Below, in pieces: positions 16,595 through 26,224 of a stretch of DNA of 64,000 nucleotides; position 1 is the first letter of the stretch, and every line of letters starts with the position of its first letter. Under the pieces are notes generated by a model. It was given only the letters and a program-made list of their open reading frames with translations. It made no database searches and was not told the DNA's origin. The stretch lies in NCBI GenBank assembly GCA_964403075.1, contig CAYOEV010000002.1:1-64000 (forward strand). Direction: 5' to 3'. The translations under genes and the position numbers were made by a program. Source of the stretch: CAYOEV01 sp964403075. Lineage in GTDB: Bacteria > Bacteroidota > Bacteroidia > Cytophagales > Cyclobacteriaceae.

Positions 16595-18628
16595 TCAATA
16601 TCCTCCCCAATACTTGCGTAGACCCCACTCTGTAGATAACAAGAGCCCCACGATCAATAAGATCCATATCCAATTGATCAGGGGCTCTTTTTTAGTTTCT
16701 GACCTAATTACGGCTGGATAGTTTTCATCTTGTAAATGGGATTGCAGAAGCGACCAACCGTCGGCGGTAAAAAACTTTCCCCCGGTTTTCGCAGACACCC
16801 TTCGAAGCAGCCCATGGTCGGCTACCAGGTTCAATTGCTCCAGTTGCAGTCCACTCACAATGAATGCGCCACGAGCAGTGAGCTGTTTATCTGACCATCG
16901 CGTCCTGGCTTCATAAGTGTAGCTACCGACTTCAAAAATTTGCGTACGTGCACGGTCGTTACCCGAGCCGTAGACAAACTCAAATTTTTTTTCGTCGCCA
17001 GCCTCGTTGGTCACTTGCAAAGTGTAAGGTTGGCCTTCCACCTTTTCGAACAAATCATTGTATATCGCCACGTCAAAATACACTTGCTCGTCTTCCATGA
17101 ATTGTTCCTTTCCCTGACGCACATCGAACTGTTTTCGGTTTTCTTTAATGCTGAGGTATTGCACCATTTTCCTGATCCATTCATCAAAAAATGTGGAACT
17201 ACCCTCATTGGCCGCCTCCTGCAGGCGCCAGCGCCATATGCCAGCACCCATATTTAAAGCGATTTTTTGATTGCCATTGTCATAAACCACACACAAGGGT
17301 TTGTCGGTAACCACGGAGCCAATGCGCTGATAAAAGAGCACCTCGATGGGGCCATTGAACCGGTAATCACCAAAGGGTACAGACAGAGGTGGATAATTGG
17401 CCAGCGTGTTTTCATTTGCTTCAAAACTAAACTTACTGAAGTCATCATTGTAAGCCGGTGTTGCCTGATCCATCGTACCCTGCGGCACTATACGGGCAAA
17501 GCCCAAAGCATTGGCCTCTGCACCTGTTGCGCTGCTGTTGATGTACCATAAGCCGCTTTTACCAGGTAGTGGCTGCTCGCCGTCAAACAAAATTTGCACA
17601 TCAAAATCAGCAGGCTCCTGGGGCTTTTCCCGCCCTGTGACCGTCAGGTCACTGACCACTTCATAGTTACCGGTCTGGGCCAACACACTGCCAATGGCCT
17701 TCATGTCTGGATGAGGTCCCCTGCCTGCGATACGCACACGTTGTTTGCTGTCGAGAACTTCCATGAATACGTCCCATCGATTATTGATGTAGGTAATTTC
17801 TTCCTTCTGTCGACTGATGGTCACTACATAATGTTTAATTCCGGGTTCACTTTCCTCCAACATCAGTCTGTTCGATTGTTTTCCCTGGTCTAATCGGACG
17901 GATGATTCGGCCAGTACTTTTCCCCCGCGCTGCACCTGTAGCTGCGCCGTCTTGCCATTGTACCCATTCGCAGTCCATTCTATTTCCAGAGGAAAGTCAT
18001 TGCCTGTGTAAGCCACCGGATTATTACGTACGTTTTGCAACACCACATCCTGCCGTACAGTGCTGTCTCCTAGACCGACGGTATAAATGGGGAAACCACT
18101 TGGCTTAAACTCCGGAGAAATTCCACGATTGTATATGCCATCGCTGACCAACACCAGTGCGGCTATTTTTTGTGACCCCAATTCTTGCCGGATGTCGTCG
18201 ATAAATCCACTTAAGTCGGAAGCGTCTGCATGGAATTCAAGTGAATCTGTACTGCCCGTCAGGTTGCGGATCAACACCTCATAACCATGGCGATTGGCCA
18301 ACTCCGCTTGCAGTTTACGGACATGACTGACCTGCTGGTTTAAAAATTTTTGGTCATGTACAAGCGCCAACGACCTGGAATTATCAACGGCGACCACCAC
18401 CAATGGCGCTTGCACGTCATTATTGATGCGCTCCATGATTGGTTGCAAGAACAGCAACCCGATCAAAAACAACGCAACAAAGCGCAAAAACGCCAACACC
18501 TGGTTCTGCTTCCGATGCCATGGCACCCCAGGTCGGGTATACAACACATACGAAAGTGCAGCAGCCAACAGAACCACGACCAACAGCCACCAGAGCGATA
18601 CAGAAAAATCCAGTATGTTTTTATTCAT
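16595..18628 (-). CDS. VWA-domain membrane protein
   Basis: 677 residues. Two N-terminal transmembrane helices (about 11-30 and 46-62) lead to a periplasmic region with a von Willebrand A-like fold: VVAVDNSRSLALV is the metal-site DxSxS, and ALVLVSDGIYNRG follows. Beta-sandwich regions come next and a C-terminal helix (about 655-668, LINWIWILLIVGLLL). The architecture resembles Bacteroidota proteins annotated as BatA/VWA-like membrane proteins. No enzymatic domain is seen. It lies downstream of fabG on the same strand. Confidence 0.8.
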   Translation of the reverse strand: MNKNILDFSVSLWWLLVVVLLAAALSYVLYTRPGVPWHRKQNQVLAFLRFVALFLIGLLFLQPIMERINNDVQAPLVVVAVDNSRSLALVHDQKFLNQQVSHVRKLQAELANRHGYEVLIRNLTGSTDSLEFHADASDLSGFIDDIRQELGSQKIAALVLVSDGIYNRGISPEFKPSGFPIYTVGLGDSTVRQDVVLQNVRNNPVAYTGNDFPLEIEWTANGYNGKTAQLQVQRGGKVLAESSVRLDQGKQSNRLMLEESEPGIKHYVVTISRQKEEITYINNRWDVFMEVLDSKQRVRIAGRGPHPDMKAIGSVLAQTGNYEVVSDLTVTGREKPQEPADFDVQILFDGEQPLPGKSGLWYINSSATGAEANALGFARIVPQGTMDQATPAYNDDFSKFSFEANENTLANYPPLSVPFGDYRFNGPIEVLFYQRIGSVVTDKPLCVVYDNGNQKIALNMGAGIWRWRLQEAANEGSSTFFDEWIRKMVQYLSIKENRKQFDVRQGKEQFMEDEQVYFDVAIYNDLFEKVEGQPYTLQVTNEAGDEKKFEFVYGSGNDRARTQIFEVGSYTYEARTRWSDKQLTARGAFIVSGLQLEQLNLVADHGLLRRVSAKTGGKFFTADGWSLLQSHLQDENYPAVIRSETKKEPLINWIWILLIVGLLLSTEWGLRKYWGGY

Positions 18629-18674
18629 GACAACTTATACGCCTACGCGAAGCGCTCATGCAAAGTTCAATGGC

Positions 18675-19421
18675 CTAGGTTAACATGCCCCCATCGACCT
18701 GAATCGTCTGTCCGGTAATGTACGCGGAATGGTCAGAACCCAAAAAGATACATGCGTTGGCCACATCCTCGGGCGTGCCTCCTCTTTTCAGCGGAATGGC
18801 GTCGCGCCAACCTTGCACGGTATTTTCATCCAGCGCGTCGGTCATTTCCGTTTCAATAAATCCTGGCGCCACCGCATTGCATCGAATATTTCTGGAGCCC
18901 AACTCCAGGGCCACCGATTTGGTGAATCCCAGGATGCCGGCTTTTGATGCCGCATAGTTCGCCTGACCTGCATTGCCTTTAAGTCCCACTACTGAAGACA
19001 TGTTGATGATGGAACCCGATTTTTGCTTCATAAATATGCGTGTGGCTGCTTTTACCGTATTGAAGCAGGACTTCAAATTCACCTGCATGATTTCATCCCA
19101 ATGTGCTTCACTCATACGCATTAAGAGGTTATCGCGTGTGATGCCCGCATTATTTACAAGAATGTCTAAGTACCCAAATTCTTTCACTACTTCATCTATC
19201 AATTGTTGCGCAGCAGTAAAATCGGAAGCATCAGACCGAAAACCTTTTGCTTTTACGCCATTGGCTGCAAATTTCTTTTGCAGGGCTTCGCCCTTTTCCA
19301 CGCTGCTCAGATACGTGAAGGCGATTTGAGCGCCCTCCTCAGCAAAACGCTGAGCAATGGCACGACCAATCCCTTTGGATGCGCCTGTAATGAGTGCAAC
19401 TTTTCCGTCTAATAATTTCAT
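18675..19421 (-). CDS. fabG: 3-oxoacyl-ACP reductase
   Basis: 248 residues, short-chain dehydrogenase. The start chosen is MKLLDGKVALITG; the frame is open 18 codons further upstream, but that extension has no family counterpart. The cofactor loop is TGASKGIG (12-19), with NNAG at 90-93 and catalytic Asn115, Ser142/143, Tyr156 and Lys160 (YAASK). The ending ITGQTIQVDGGMLT is typical of FabG in fatty-acid elongation. It is divergent from lpdA. Confidence 0.93.
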   Translation of the reverse strand: MKLLDGKVALITGASKGIGRAIAQRFAEEGAQIAFTYLSSVEKGEALQKKFAANGVKAKGFRSDASDFTAAQQLIDEVVKEFGYLDILVNNAGITRDNLLMRMSEAHWDEIMQVNLKSCFNTVKAATRIFMKQKSGSIINMSSVVGLKGNAGQANYAASKAGILGFTKSVALELGSRNIRCNAVAPGFIETEMTDALDENTVQGWRDAIPLKRGGTPEDVANACIFLGSDHSAYITGQTIQVDGGMLT

Positions 19422-19492
19422 GCGTTTGTCTTTCTGGTGTCGGGCGCTAAAATAACCGATTTTCATCGCCTCCACACATTCCGGCTACCGCT

Positions 19493-19500
19493 TATCTTTG
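19493..19500 (+). promoter_or_regulatory. -7 promoter element of lpdA
   Basis: TATCTTTG matches the Bacteroidota -7 consensus TAnnTTTG exactly and lies 32 bp before the lpdA start. No TTG is seen at the expected -33 distance, so the promoter may be weak or activator-assisted. Confidence 0.5.
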
Positions 19501-19532
19501 CCCTCGATTCAATCATTTAAACCCAAGCAATT

Positions 19533-20927
19533 ATGGCTTCTAAATATGATCTCATTGTCATTGGTAGTGGACCCGGAGGATATGTGGCCGCCATCCGTGC
19601 TTCTCAGCTCGGCATGAAGGTAGGCGTGGTCGAGCGGGAAGAACTAGGTGGCATCTGTCTGAACTGGGGTTGCATTCCTACCAAAGCACTTTTGAAGAGT
19701 GCACAGGTATTTGACTATATCAATCACTCCAAAGACTACGGGATTGATGTGAAAGAAGCCAAGCCTGATTTTACCGGCATGGTCAAAAGGAGCCGGGGTG
19801 TGGCCGATGGCATGAGCAAGGGCATTCAGTTCCTGTTCAAGAAAAACAAGATTGATCACTTGGTGGGCCATGGCACCCTGAAGAAGGGTAAAAAAGTGGA
19901 AGTAAAAGACCAAGAGGGCAAAATCACCACTTTCGATGCCGATCATGTGATTCTGGCCACCGGTGGTCGTGCCAGGGAATTACCCAATCTACCCATCGAT
20001 GGCCATAAAGTTATCGAATACAGAAAGGCCATGACAATGGACAAGCAACCCACAAAAATGGTGGTCGTCGGTTCAGGTGCCATCGGCGTGGAGTTTGCCT
20101 ATTTCTACAATGCCATTGGCACAGAAGTGACCATCGTAGAATTCATGCCCAATATTGTGCCTGTGGAAGATGAAGAAGTGAGCAAACAACTGGAGCGAAC
20201 CTTCAAAAAATCTGGCATCCAGATCATGACCAGCTCGGAGGTAACTAAAGTAGACACCAGCGGCAAGGACATTAAAGTCACCGTAAAAACAAAAAAAGGA
20301 GAAGAAATCCTGACCTGCGATGTGGTGCTGTCTGCTGTGGGCGTAACCACCAATCTTGAAAATATTGGTTTGGAAGAAGTGGGTGTGAAGACTGAGAAAG
20401 GTAAGGTGGTCGTAGACGACTTCTATAAAACAAACGTAGAAGGTGTGTATGCCATTGGAGACATCACCAAAGGACCTGCGCTGGCCCATGTGGCTTCTGC
20501 TGAAGGGATCATTTGTGTAGAAAAAATCAAAGGACTGGACGTGCAGCCACTGGATTACGGCAACTTGCCGGGCTGTACGTACTGCTCTCCGGAAATAGCC
20601 TCGGTGGGCATGACCGAAAAGCAGGCGAAAGAAGCCGGCTATGAAATTAAAGTAGGCAAGTTTCCCTTCTCTGCCTCAGGCAAGGCGAAAGCCGCCGGTA
20701 CGCCGGAAGGTTTTGTTAAGGTCATCTTTGATGCGAAGTACGGCGAATGGTTGGGCGCACACATGATCGGCAACAATGTGACAGAGATGATTGCAGAGGC
20801 GGTTGCTGCCCGTAAGCTGGAAACCACGGGACACGAAATCATCAAATCGGTGCACCCCCACCCGACCATGAGCGAAGCCGTTATGGAAGCAGCAGCAGCC
20901 GCTTACGGTGAGGTGATACATTTGTAG
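19533..20927 (+). CDS. lpdA: Dihydrolipoyl dehydrogenase
   Basis: 464 residues. FAD-dependent E3 component of 2-oxoacid dehydrogenase complexes; it reoxidises dihydrolipoamide with NAD. The N-terminal FAD loop is GSGPGGYVAA, the redox disulfide is Cys42-Cys47 (GGICLNWGCIPTK), the NAD-binding loop is VVGSGAIGVEFA near 170, and the C-terminal catalytic His lies in HPHPTMSEA. No E1 or E2 gene is adjacent, so it may serve several complexes. Confidence 0.95.
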   Translation: MASKYDLIVIGSGPGGYVAAIRASQLGMKVGVVEREELGGICLNWGCIPTKALLKSAQVFDYINHSKDYGIDVKEAKPDFTGMVKRSRGVADGMSKGIQFLFKKNKIDHLVGHGTLKKGKKVEVKDQEGKITTFDADHVILATGGRARELPNLPIDGHKVIEYRKAMTMDKQPTKMVVVGSGAIGVEFAYFYNAIGTEVTIVEFMPNIVPVEDEEVSKQLERTFKKSGIQIMTSSEVTKVDTSGKDIKVTVKTKKGEEILTCDVVLSAVGVTTNLENIGLEEVGVKTEKGKVVVDDFYKTNVEGVYAIGDITKGPALAHVASAEGIICVEKIKGLDVQPLDYGNLPGCTYCSPEIASVGMTEKQAKEAGYEIKVGKFPFSASGKAKAAGTPEGFVKVIFDAKYGEWLGAHMIGNNVTEMIAEAVAARKLETTGHEIIKSVHPHPTMSEAVMEAAAAAYGEVIHL

Positions 20928-21272
20928 TACAAATCCTGGTGATCGCCTTGAAAAACCAAAGGCGTGAGGGGGCCCGTTCCGGAAGGAAGGGGTACACCAA
21001 AAAACACGACATAGACTTTCAAGAAATATCAGAAAACACCAAAAACAGGTCGCACCTTTTTGTACTTAAACATATAAATGTGGCTAGATTTATGATGTGC
21101 GGCCGCTTTCCACTTATTTTGACAGAGTGATAATCAGATCGGGTCAGCACCGCGAACGAGCATGGATGACATCGTGGTCTGACAGCCACAATGAAAGGGG
21201 CCGATGAAAAGTTAGCCAACTGTAGAAAGAACTACACAGGTCTTAAATTTACGGATCAATTAACTGAGAAAA
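20928..21272. other. 345-bp intergenic region
   Basis: No supported gene. A hairpin CGCCTT (20944-20949)/AAGGCG (20959-20964) just after lpdA may serve as a weak terminator, although no T run follows. A short plus-strand open frame (20939-21130) has no recognisable features. The AT-rich part before 21273 should hold the promoter of the RidA-like gene. Confidence 0.5.
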
Positions 21273-21770
21273 ATGAAATACTGGATCACGACCCTGGGGT
21301 GCTTGCTGGCAGTCTGCACGTTGGCCCAAACACCGGAAGAGCGAATAGAAGCTTTGGGCCTTGAGTTGCCACCGGTTGGTAAACCTGTGGCCAATTATGT
21401 GAAATGGCGGCAGGTAGACAATCTATTATTCCTGGCAGGGATAGGTCCGGATATTAAAGGCACGTTGGGCCAGGACTTGACCATCGAGGAAGGTTACGAG
21501 GCTGCCCGACGCACGGGTCTGGAAATACTGGCAGTGTTAAAGGAAGCCACCGGTGACCTGAGTCGCATCAAACAATTTGTTAAAGTGCATGGAATGGTCA
21601 ATTCCGCTGATGATTTCTATGACCAACCCAAAGTCGTCAACGGCTTTTCCGATTTGATGGTAGAAGTCTTTGGTGAAAAAGGCAAACATGCCCGCGCCGC
21701 AGTGGGGCACAACGCCCTGCCCTCCAACATTGCTGTTGAAATTGAAGTGATCGTTGAACTGGAAAAATGA
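21273..21770 (+). CDS. Exported RidA/YjgF-like protein
   Basis: 165 residues. Residues 1-19 form a signal peptide (LAVCTLAQ at the cut). The body is a RidA-like trimer fold: ANYVKWRQVDNLLFLAGIGP, VLKEATGDLSRIKQFVKVHG and HARAAVGHNALPSNIAVEIE. RidA deaminates reactive enamine/imine intermediates; the family's arginine is approximately at ARAAVG. Export is unusual for classical RidA but common for this secreted subgroup in Bacteroidota. A lactate/malate dehydrogenase-like gene follows 46 bp later. Confidence 0.82.
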   Translation: MKYWITTLGCLLAVCTLAQTPEERIEALGLELPPVGKPVANYVKWRQVDNLLFLAGIGPDIKGTLGQDLTIEEGYEAARRTGLEILAVLKEATGDLSRIKQFVKVHGMVNSADDFYDQPKVVNGFSDLMVEVFGEKGKHARAAVGHNALPSNIAVEIEVIVELEK

Positions 21771-21816
21771 TGCTGCACCTCTTCAAATGGTTGTCCTTAG
21801 CCATTAGCCGTTCAAG

Positions 21817-22722
21817 ATGATAGGTATCATCGGTATGGGCTGGGTAGGAGCCAGTGTCGCTATCTCCATTCTTCAAAGAGGAATTTGCAGAGAGTTATTG
21901 GTCAATGATTTGCGTATGGACATCGCTGAAGGCGAAGCCATGGATCTTAATCATGGAAGTTCTTTCTTTCCTGCCTGCCACGTCCGGGCAGCAAGGATTG
22001 AGGAAATGGTCAACTGTGATGCGGTGGTGGTCACCGCCGGTCGAGGGGGCTCGCCGGGTGAGTCCCGTCTGGATTTACTCAAAGACAACCTGAACATCGC
22101 CAAAGCTATTTCCAGTCAGTTAAAAGGGTTCACAGGACTACTGATCATTGTCGCCAACCCTGTAGATGTGCTCACCTATTATTACCAACAATTTACTGGC
22201 CTCCCGTTGCATCGGGTCATAGGCACCGGCACCATGTTGGATACCGCTCGTTTGAGAGAACTAATTGGTAAAAAAATTCAGGTAAATCCAAACAGTGTGC
22301 ATGCCCATGTAGTGGGCGAGCATGGCGATTCTGAAGTTGTCGCTTGGTCAAGGGCCATGGTTGGCGGCATTTCTTTACGGAAATGGCCCAAGTGGTCCAT
22401 TGCTTACGAAGAGGAAATTGCCGAAGAGGTACGCACCGCCGCCTATCAGATCATCCAACGCAAAGGAGCCACCAATCATGCCATCGGCTTGGTTACTGCT
22501 ACACTCCTGAAATGGCTGCTCCGCGGCGAACAACGTTTGGTTACCGTTTCCAGTATTTTACACGGACCTTTTGGATTCAGTGACGTGGCACTATCACTGC
22601 CTACATTGTTCAATGAAAAAGGCATCAAAGAAGTAATGGCACTGGAATTGGATCCAACCGAATTGGCTGCCTTGATACAATCAGGCGAAACCATTAAAAA
22701 TGCCATTGATTCCGTGCGATAA
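21817..22722 (+). CDS. Lactate/malate dehydrogenase family protein, uncertain substrate
   Basis: 301 residues. Rossmann loop GMGWVG, Asp31 for NAD, active-site Asp142/Arg145 (TMLDTARLRE; LDH Asp168/Arg171) and catalytic His169 in GEHGDSE (LDH His195). The specificity loop reads TAGRGGSPGESR: the residue matching LDH Gln102 or MDH Arg102 is Gly78, while Arg84 (LDH Arg109) is kept. A glycine there argues against plain lactate or malate and for a larger or different 2-hydroxy acid. The fold assignment is firm; the substrate is not. Confidence 0.85.
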   Translation: MIGIIGMGWVGASVAISILQRGICRELLVNDLRMDIAEGEAMDLNHGSSFFPACHVRAARIEEMVNCDAVVVTAGRGGSPGESRLDLLKDNLNIAKAISSQLKGFTGLLIIVANPVDVLTYYYQQFTGLPLHRVIGTGTMLDTARLRELIGKKIQVNPNSVHAHVVGEHGDSEVVAWSRAMVGGISLRKWPKWSIAYEEEIAEEVRTAAYQIIQRKGATNHAIGLVTATLLKWLLRGEQRLVTVSSILHGPFGFSDVALSLPTLFNEKGIKEVMALELDPTELAALIQSGETIKNAIDSVR

Positions 22723-22766
22723 TGGCAATTAGCGCTTATCTTCAGCGCATCAATCATTGTTGAATC

Positions 22767-23201
22767 ATGAAAAATCTATACTACCTTTTGTTTTCCGCCA
22801 TGTTGCTCACAATCACCGCCTGCGGAGCGGATGAAGACGATGACAACATGCAATTGGACGAGGGACCTTTGGTGATCATTAGCAGCTCGAGCTTAACGGT
22901 CTCTGAAGGGGATGGCTCTTTTGATTTCACCATCAGCATCAACACCTTCAACACCGGCGACCCCATCGATGTGGACTATACAGTGGGGGGCACAGCCACA
23001 GAAGGCACGGACTATCAGCCGCTGAGCAACACCGCCACGATCCCCGGCGGAGGTGGCGTAGGCATCACCTTCAATCCGTCCATTGTCGATGACACCCAGG
23101 TGGAAGGCAACGAAACCGTGATTCTGACGCTCATAGATGGTGAAGGTTACCAGCTCTCCGGCCAGTCCAGTATTACTTTTACCATCAATGACAATGATTA
23201 G
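22767..23201 (+). CDS. Calx-beta domain lipoprotein
   Basis: 144 residues. The lipobox ends at Cys19 (LLTITAC) and is followed by an acidic DEDDDN linker. One Calx-beta domain occupies about 35-140: SLTVSEGDGSFDFTISI, VDYTVGGTATEGTDY, DDTQVEGNETVILTL and ITFTINDND. Such domains bind calcium and occur in surface and adhesion proteins. It follows the dehydrogenase by 44 bp. Confidence 0.88.
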   Translation: MKNLYYLLFSAMLLTITACGADEDDDNMQLDEGPLVIISSSSLTVSEGDGSFDFTISINTFNTGDPIDVDYTVGGTATEGTDYQPLSNTATIPGGGGVGITFNPSIVDDTQVEGNETVILTLIDGEGYQLSGQSSITFTINDND

Positions 23202-23682
23202 ATGTATCAAGACAACAGACGGTGACGGGTTCCTTATCGGTTACAGAATTGGGATTTCAGTAAGCACCGGCAGAATGCTGGTGCCACAGCGAATCTGTTT
23301 TGTTACGTAAACACGAAGCGACTTGAACCTTGCATCCGTTCGTCCTTGAAAGATTACACATTGCCCGGTGTAAATCAAACTACCTACAAGTAGTGATTAC
23401 AAATTCACTGTAAGTAGCGATTGAATAATGTGCGCCCCCTCTGCATATTTGTAGCTCATGGAATCGGTCTAGACTATGCACCGCTTCTTAATGGAAAAGG
23501 TATGTGTCTCAGTACTGTTGGCAGTCACTCGGTTATTTAGGTAAATTCATCAGTTCCAGAAAGCCGAGCAACTGACCTATTGGTTTAAAGTGTCAGCCCT
23601 ATGGGTGTTCAAGTTTACCCTAATTGCGGTTGATTATCAAAAGACTTAGACCTGTATTTATCCACTTAAACCCGAGCAAAAC
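23202..23682. other. 481-bp intergenic region
   Basis: No gene seen. It holds a hairpin CACCGGCA/TGCTGGTG (23265-23272 with 23276-23283, one G-T pair) and a spaced direct repeat AAGTAGTGATT/AAGTAGCGATT (23388-23398 and 23412-23422). Neither is followed by a T run. Confidence 0.5.
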
Positions 23683-24609
23683 ATGAAACAAATATGGACA
23701 ATCGTAGGGTGCTGCCTATTCATGCAGGGCAGCGTCCAGGCACAAGAGGACCGAAAGGAAGACCTATCCGCCATCAAAAACATGTGCGGATGCTATGAAA
23801 TTAGGTACAATTTTGCCGAGACCTTTTCTCCTCGAAAGGACTATGAATTTCATGACAACTATCTGTCCGGTGCTTTGGAGTACGTGTTACCGGTAGAAGA
23901 AACCGAAGACAAGGTGGTATTACAACACCTGCTTATCATTGGCGATAGCATGATTATCAAACACTGGCGGCAGGATTGGATATATGAAAATACCAGGTTA
24001 TTTGACTACGACCGAGACAACACCTGGGTGCTTAAAACTCTCGATAGCGACCAGATAAAAGGCCAGTGGAGCCAAAAGGTTTACCAGGTCGACGATGGCC
24101 CACGCTACGAAGGTGCTGGCTCCTGGGTGCATGTAGATGGCAAGCACTATTGGGAAGGTGTAGGTTCCGCTCCCCTGCCCCGTCGGGAATTCAGCCAGCG
24201 CAGCGATTACAACGTTGTGTTTCGCCGCAACCGCCATGCGCTCACTGACTACGGCTGGGTACATGAGCAGGACAACGACAAGGTGATTCGTACAGACGAT
24301 GACGACGAACTGCTCGCACAGGAGAAAGGCTACAATACCTACACACGGGTAGATGAAGGCCAATGTGCTGTTGCAAAATCCTGGTGGGAAGAAAACAAAG
24401 CCTTCTGGGCTGATGTACGCACCGCCTGGAATCAGGTGTTTGCTTCACGAAATACCGTAAAAATCAATATGAAAGTCGACGATCAAATGCTATTTCAACG
24501 ACTGTTTGCTCTTGGTAACGAAATGGCAGGCGACAAGTACGACGCTGAAAAATCCCGTAAGGGCATCCAGAAAATATTAGCCATGCACCTGGTCAAAGAC
24601 GCCAGTTAA
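23683..24609 (+). CDS. Secreted DUF6607-like protein
   Basis: 308 residues. The signal peptide is residues 1-20 (cut near VQAQ). The mature start, AIKNMCGCYEIRYNFAETFSP, resembles proteins annotated DUF6607 in Bacteroidota, which often sit near iron-uptake genes, although none is present here. The body is rich in Trp, Tyr and Asp (IKHWRQDWIYENTRLFDYD, EGAGSWVHVDGKHYWEG), consistent with a beta-rich periplasmic fold. The function is unknown. A clear terminator follows. Confidence 0.7.
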   Translation: MKQIWTIVGCCLFMQGSVQAQEDRKEDLSAIKNMCGCYEIRYNFAETFSPRKDYEFHDNYLSGALEYVLPVEETEDKVVLQHLLIIGDSMIIKHWRQDWIYENTRLFDYDRDNTWVLKTLDSDQIKGQWSQKVYQVDDGPRYEGAGSWVHVDGKHYWEGVGSAPLPRREFSQRSDYNVVFRRNRHALTDYGWVHEQDNDKVIRTDDDDELLAQEKGYNTYTRVDEGQCAVAKSWWEENKAFWADVRTAWNQVFASRNTVKINMKVDDQMLFQRLFALGNEMAGDKYDAEKSRKGIQKILAMHLVKDAS

Positions 24610-24637
24610 GCATATTTCTATCCGACCTATAAAACGG

Positions 24638-24670
24638 AAGCCCGCTTTTGAGTGAAAAGCGGGTTTTTTA
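24638..24670 (+). terminator. Intrinsic terminator
   Basis: CCCGCTTTT (24641-24649) pairs with AAAAGCGGG (24655-24663) across GAGTG, followed by TTTTTT. It terminates the DUF6607-like gene. Confidence 0.9.
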
Positions 24671-24825
24671 TTGCCGCATACGAAGCAGATTCAAAATTTC
24701 CTTATCCGCAAAATTCCCCTTATCAACTGTTCTTTAAGTTTTCACCTGTGGTTGGACCACTCATTCTTCCGATGAAAACCTATCGATCGGTTATGAAAGG
24801 GTAGGCACCAGCCGACAAACGGCTT

Positions 24826-25455
24826 TTACAATTCCGGAGAATCCAGCCTTTTGAAGTGCCCATTCATTCTGATTTTTTCTTTTACCCTCTCCATACGCTG
24901 CAGGGTAGGTAACAATCGTTTGAAATGATTGAGCAGGTATTTTTCCCGATCGCACTCCGACCTTAATTGTAGCAAGTCAAATTCCTGTTCCTGCTTCAAA
25001 CCTATCTTATGGAGGATTTCGTGCAGTTGGGTGTTTGCATTCACTTCCATAAAATCCTGCATTTGCAATAGTGATAAAAACTTGCCGGCCAACTCCAACA
25101 CTTGTTCGCGTGTGGTAAGATCGCTGGCAGGATCATAATTAAGTGTTTCTATCTTTCCGCCCGCGTAAAGCCGGTCTTCCCACGGGTTGTCGAATCGAAG
25201 GACGCGAAAAGCCTGTACCCCTTCAGTTTTGATGTCCATGCGCCCATCTCCATAAACCTTCGTAACCTCCCGTACGCGCACTTCCGTACCCCAATCCGTA
25301 TAATGATCTATGTAGGCAGGAATACCGAAATTCACCCCATGTTCAATACAATCTTTGACCAATTGCTGGTACCTGGGCTCGAAAATGTGGAGGTTTAAGT
25401 TCTCTCCTTCAAACACCACAATGTTTAACGGAAATAGTCCGATCTCTTTTTGCAT
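24826..25455 (-). CDS. LON N-terminal (substrate-binding) domain protein
   Basis: 209 residues starting MQKEIGLFPLNIVVFEGENL, the usual start of stand-alone LON substrate-binding domains. Family signatures are FPLNIVVFEGENLNLHIFEPRY and KVYGDGRMDIKTEGVQAFRV. There is no AAA or protease domain. Upstream of the chosen start the frame stays open for about 75 codons without resemblance to the family. The family is of unknown role. It is transcribed alone. Confidence 0.85.
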   Translation of the reverse strand: MQKEIGLFPLNIVVFEGENLNLHIFEPRYQQLVKDCIEHGVNFGIPAYIDHYTDWGTEVRVREVTKVYGDGRMDIKTEGVQAFRVLRFDNPWEDRLYAGGKIETLNYDPASDLTTREQVLELAGKFLSLLQMQDFMEVNANTQLHEILHKIGLKQEQEFDLLQLRSECDREKYLLNHFKRLLPTLQRMERVKEKIRMNGHFKRLDSPEL

Positions 25456-25844
25456 GCTAGAGAAGGAATGCGAATTGATGGCCGATTGTTCCCCACAAGG
25501 AATTCGACACTTTAAATAATCTTCAAACACATCCAATGCCTGTTTTTTCAGGAAGGTATCTTTTCCACCACCATTCAGGCCATTTCCATTGACAAATGGA
25601 AAACCAGTGCGCGCACAACAATCCGGCGCACCCATCATGAGCGAGTGGTAAGCTACGCCATCCAAAAATGCCGTGCCATGCGGCTCTCAGCTAGCCAGTG
25701 TGCGGGGTGAGTAAGTAATTCAAAGCCAACCCGTAATAAGGATAAAACCGGGAACCATGTCCACCCGACCATAAAATCATACGATACGCCCGTTAAACTT
25801 TTGGCTTTGGGGATGGTCTAAAAGACAGACTAAAGATAGAAATC

Positions 25845-26180
25845 ATGAAAAAGATAATGTTGCTTACGCTTTTGAGTGCCTTCATCATTTTCGGTGCAGC
25901 TGCGCAGAACAAGATGCCCAGAAAGGAAAAAACGCCCATTGTATCCAAAAGGCAAAGGATGCAAAAAAATCGCATTCGAGAGGGTGTCCAATCAGGCGAA
26001 CTGACACAGGCTGAAACCAAACAGGTAGCCCACCAACAGGGTCATATTCGCAGAAGCAAGCGGCGAATGAAGGCAGATGGTGAGGTTACCCGCCTGGAAC
26101 GTGCCCGTTTAGGTAAAAAACAAAACCGTGCCAACAGAAACATTGCACGGAAAAAGAATAACGAGGTTAAAAAAGAATGA
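25845..26180 (+). CDS. Exported basic coiled-coil protein
   Basis: 111 residues. The signal peptide is residues 1-20 (GAAAQ). The mature chain is very rich in Lys, Arg, Gln and Glu. It carries two similar motifs: REGVQSGELTQAETKQV followed by KADGEVTRLERARLGKKQN, an internal repeat seen in small periplasmic proteins of Bacteroidota and Proteobacteria. The function is unknown; it may bind nucleic acid or anionic polymers because of its charge, which is inference. Confidence 0.75.
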   Translation: MKKIMLLTLLSAFIIFGAAAQNKMPRKEKTPIVSKRQRMQKNRIREGVQSGELTQAETKQVAHQQGHIRRSKRRMKADGEVTRLERARLGKKQNRANRNIARKKNNEVKKE

Positions 26181-26224
26181 CCTAAACACCTGTCTTATTT
26201 TAGGGGCGAGTGACCCGTAACCGT

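Noticed and set aside
20939..21130. 63-codon open frame after lpdA
   Set aside because: Low-complexity basic composition, no family and no conserved start context.
23388..23422. Direct repeat AAGTAG(T/C)GATT as an operator or att site
   Set aside because: Only two copies of 11 bp, 260 bp from the next gene; not distinguishable from chance.
25456..25665. N-terminal extension of the LON-domain protein by 70 residues from a TTG
   Set aside because: The family starts at MQKEIGLFPL; the extension has no similarity I recognise and needs a non-ATG start.
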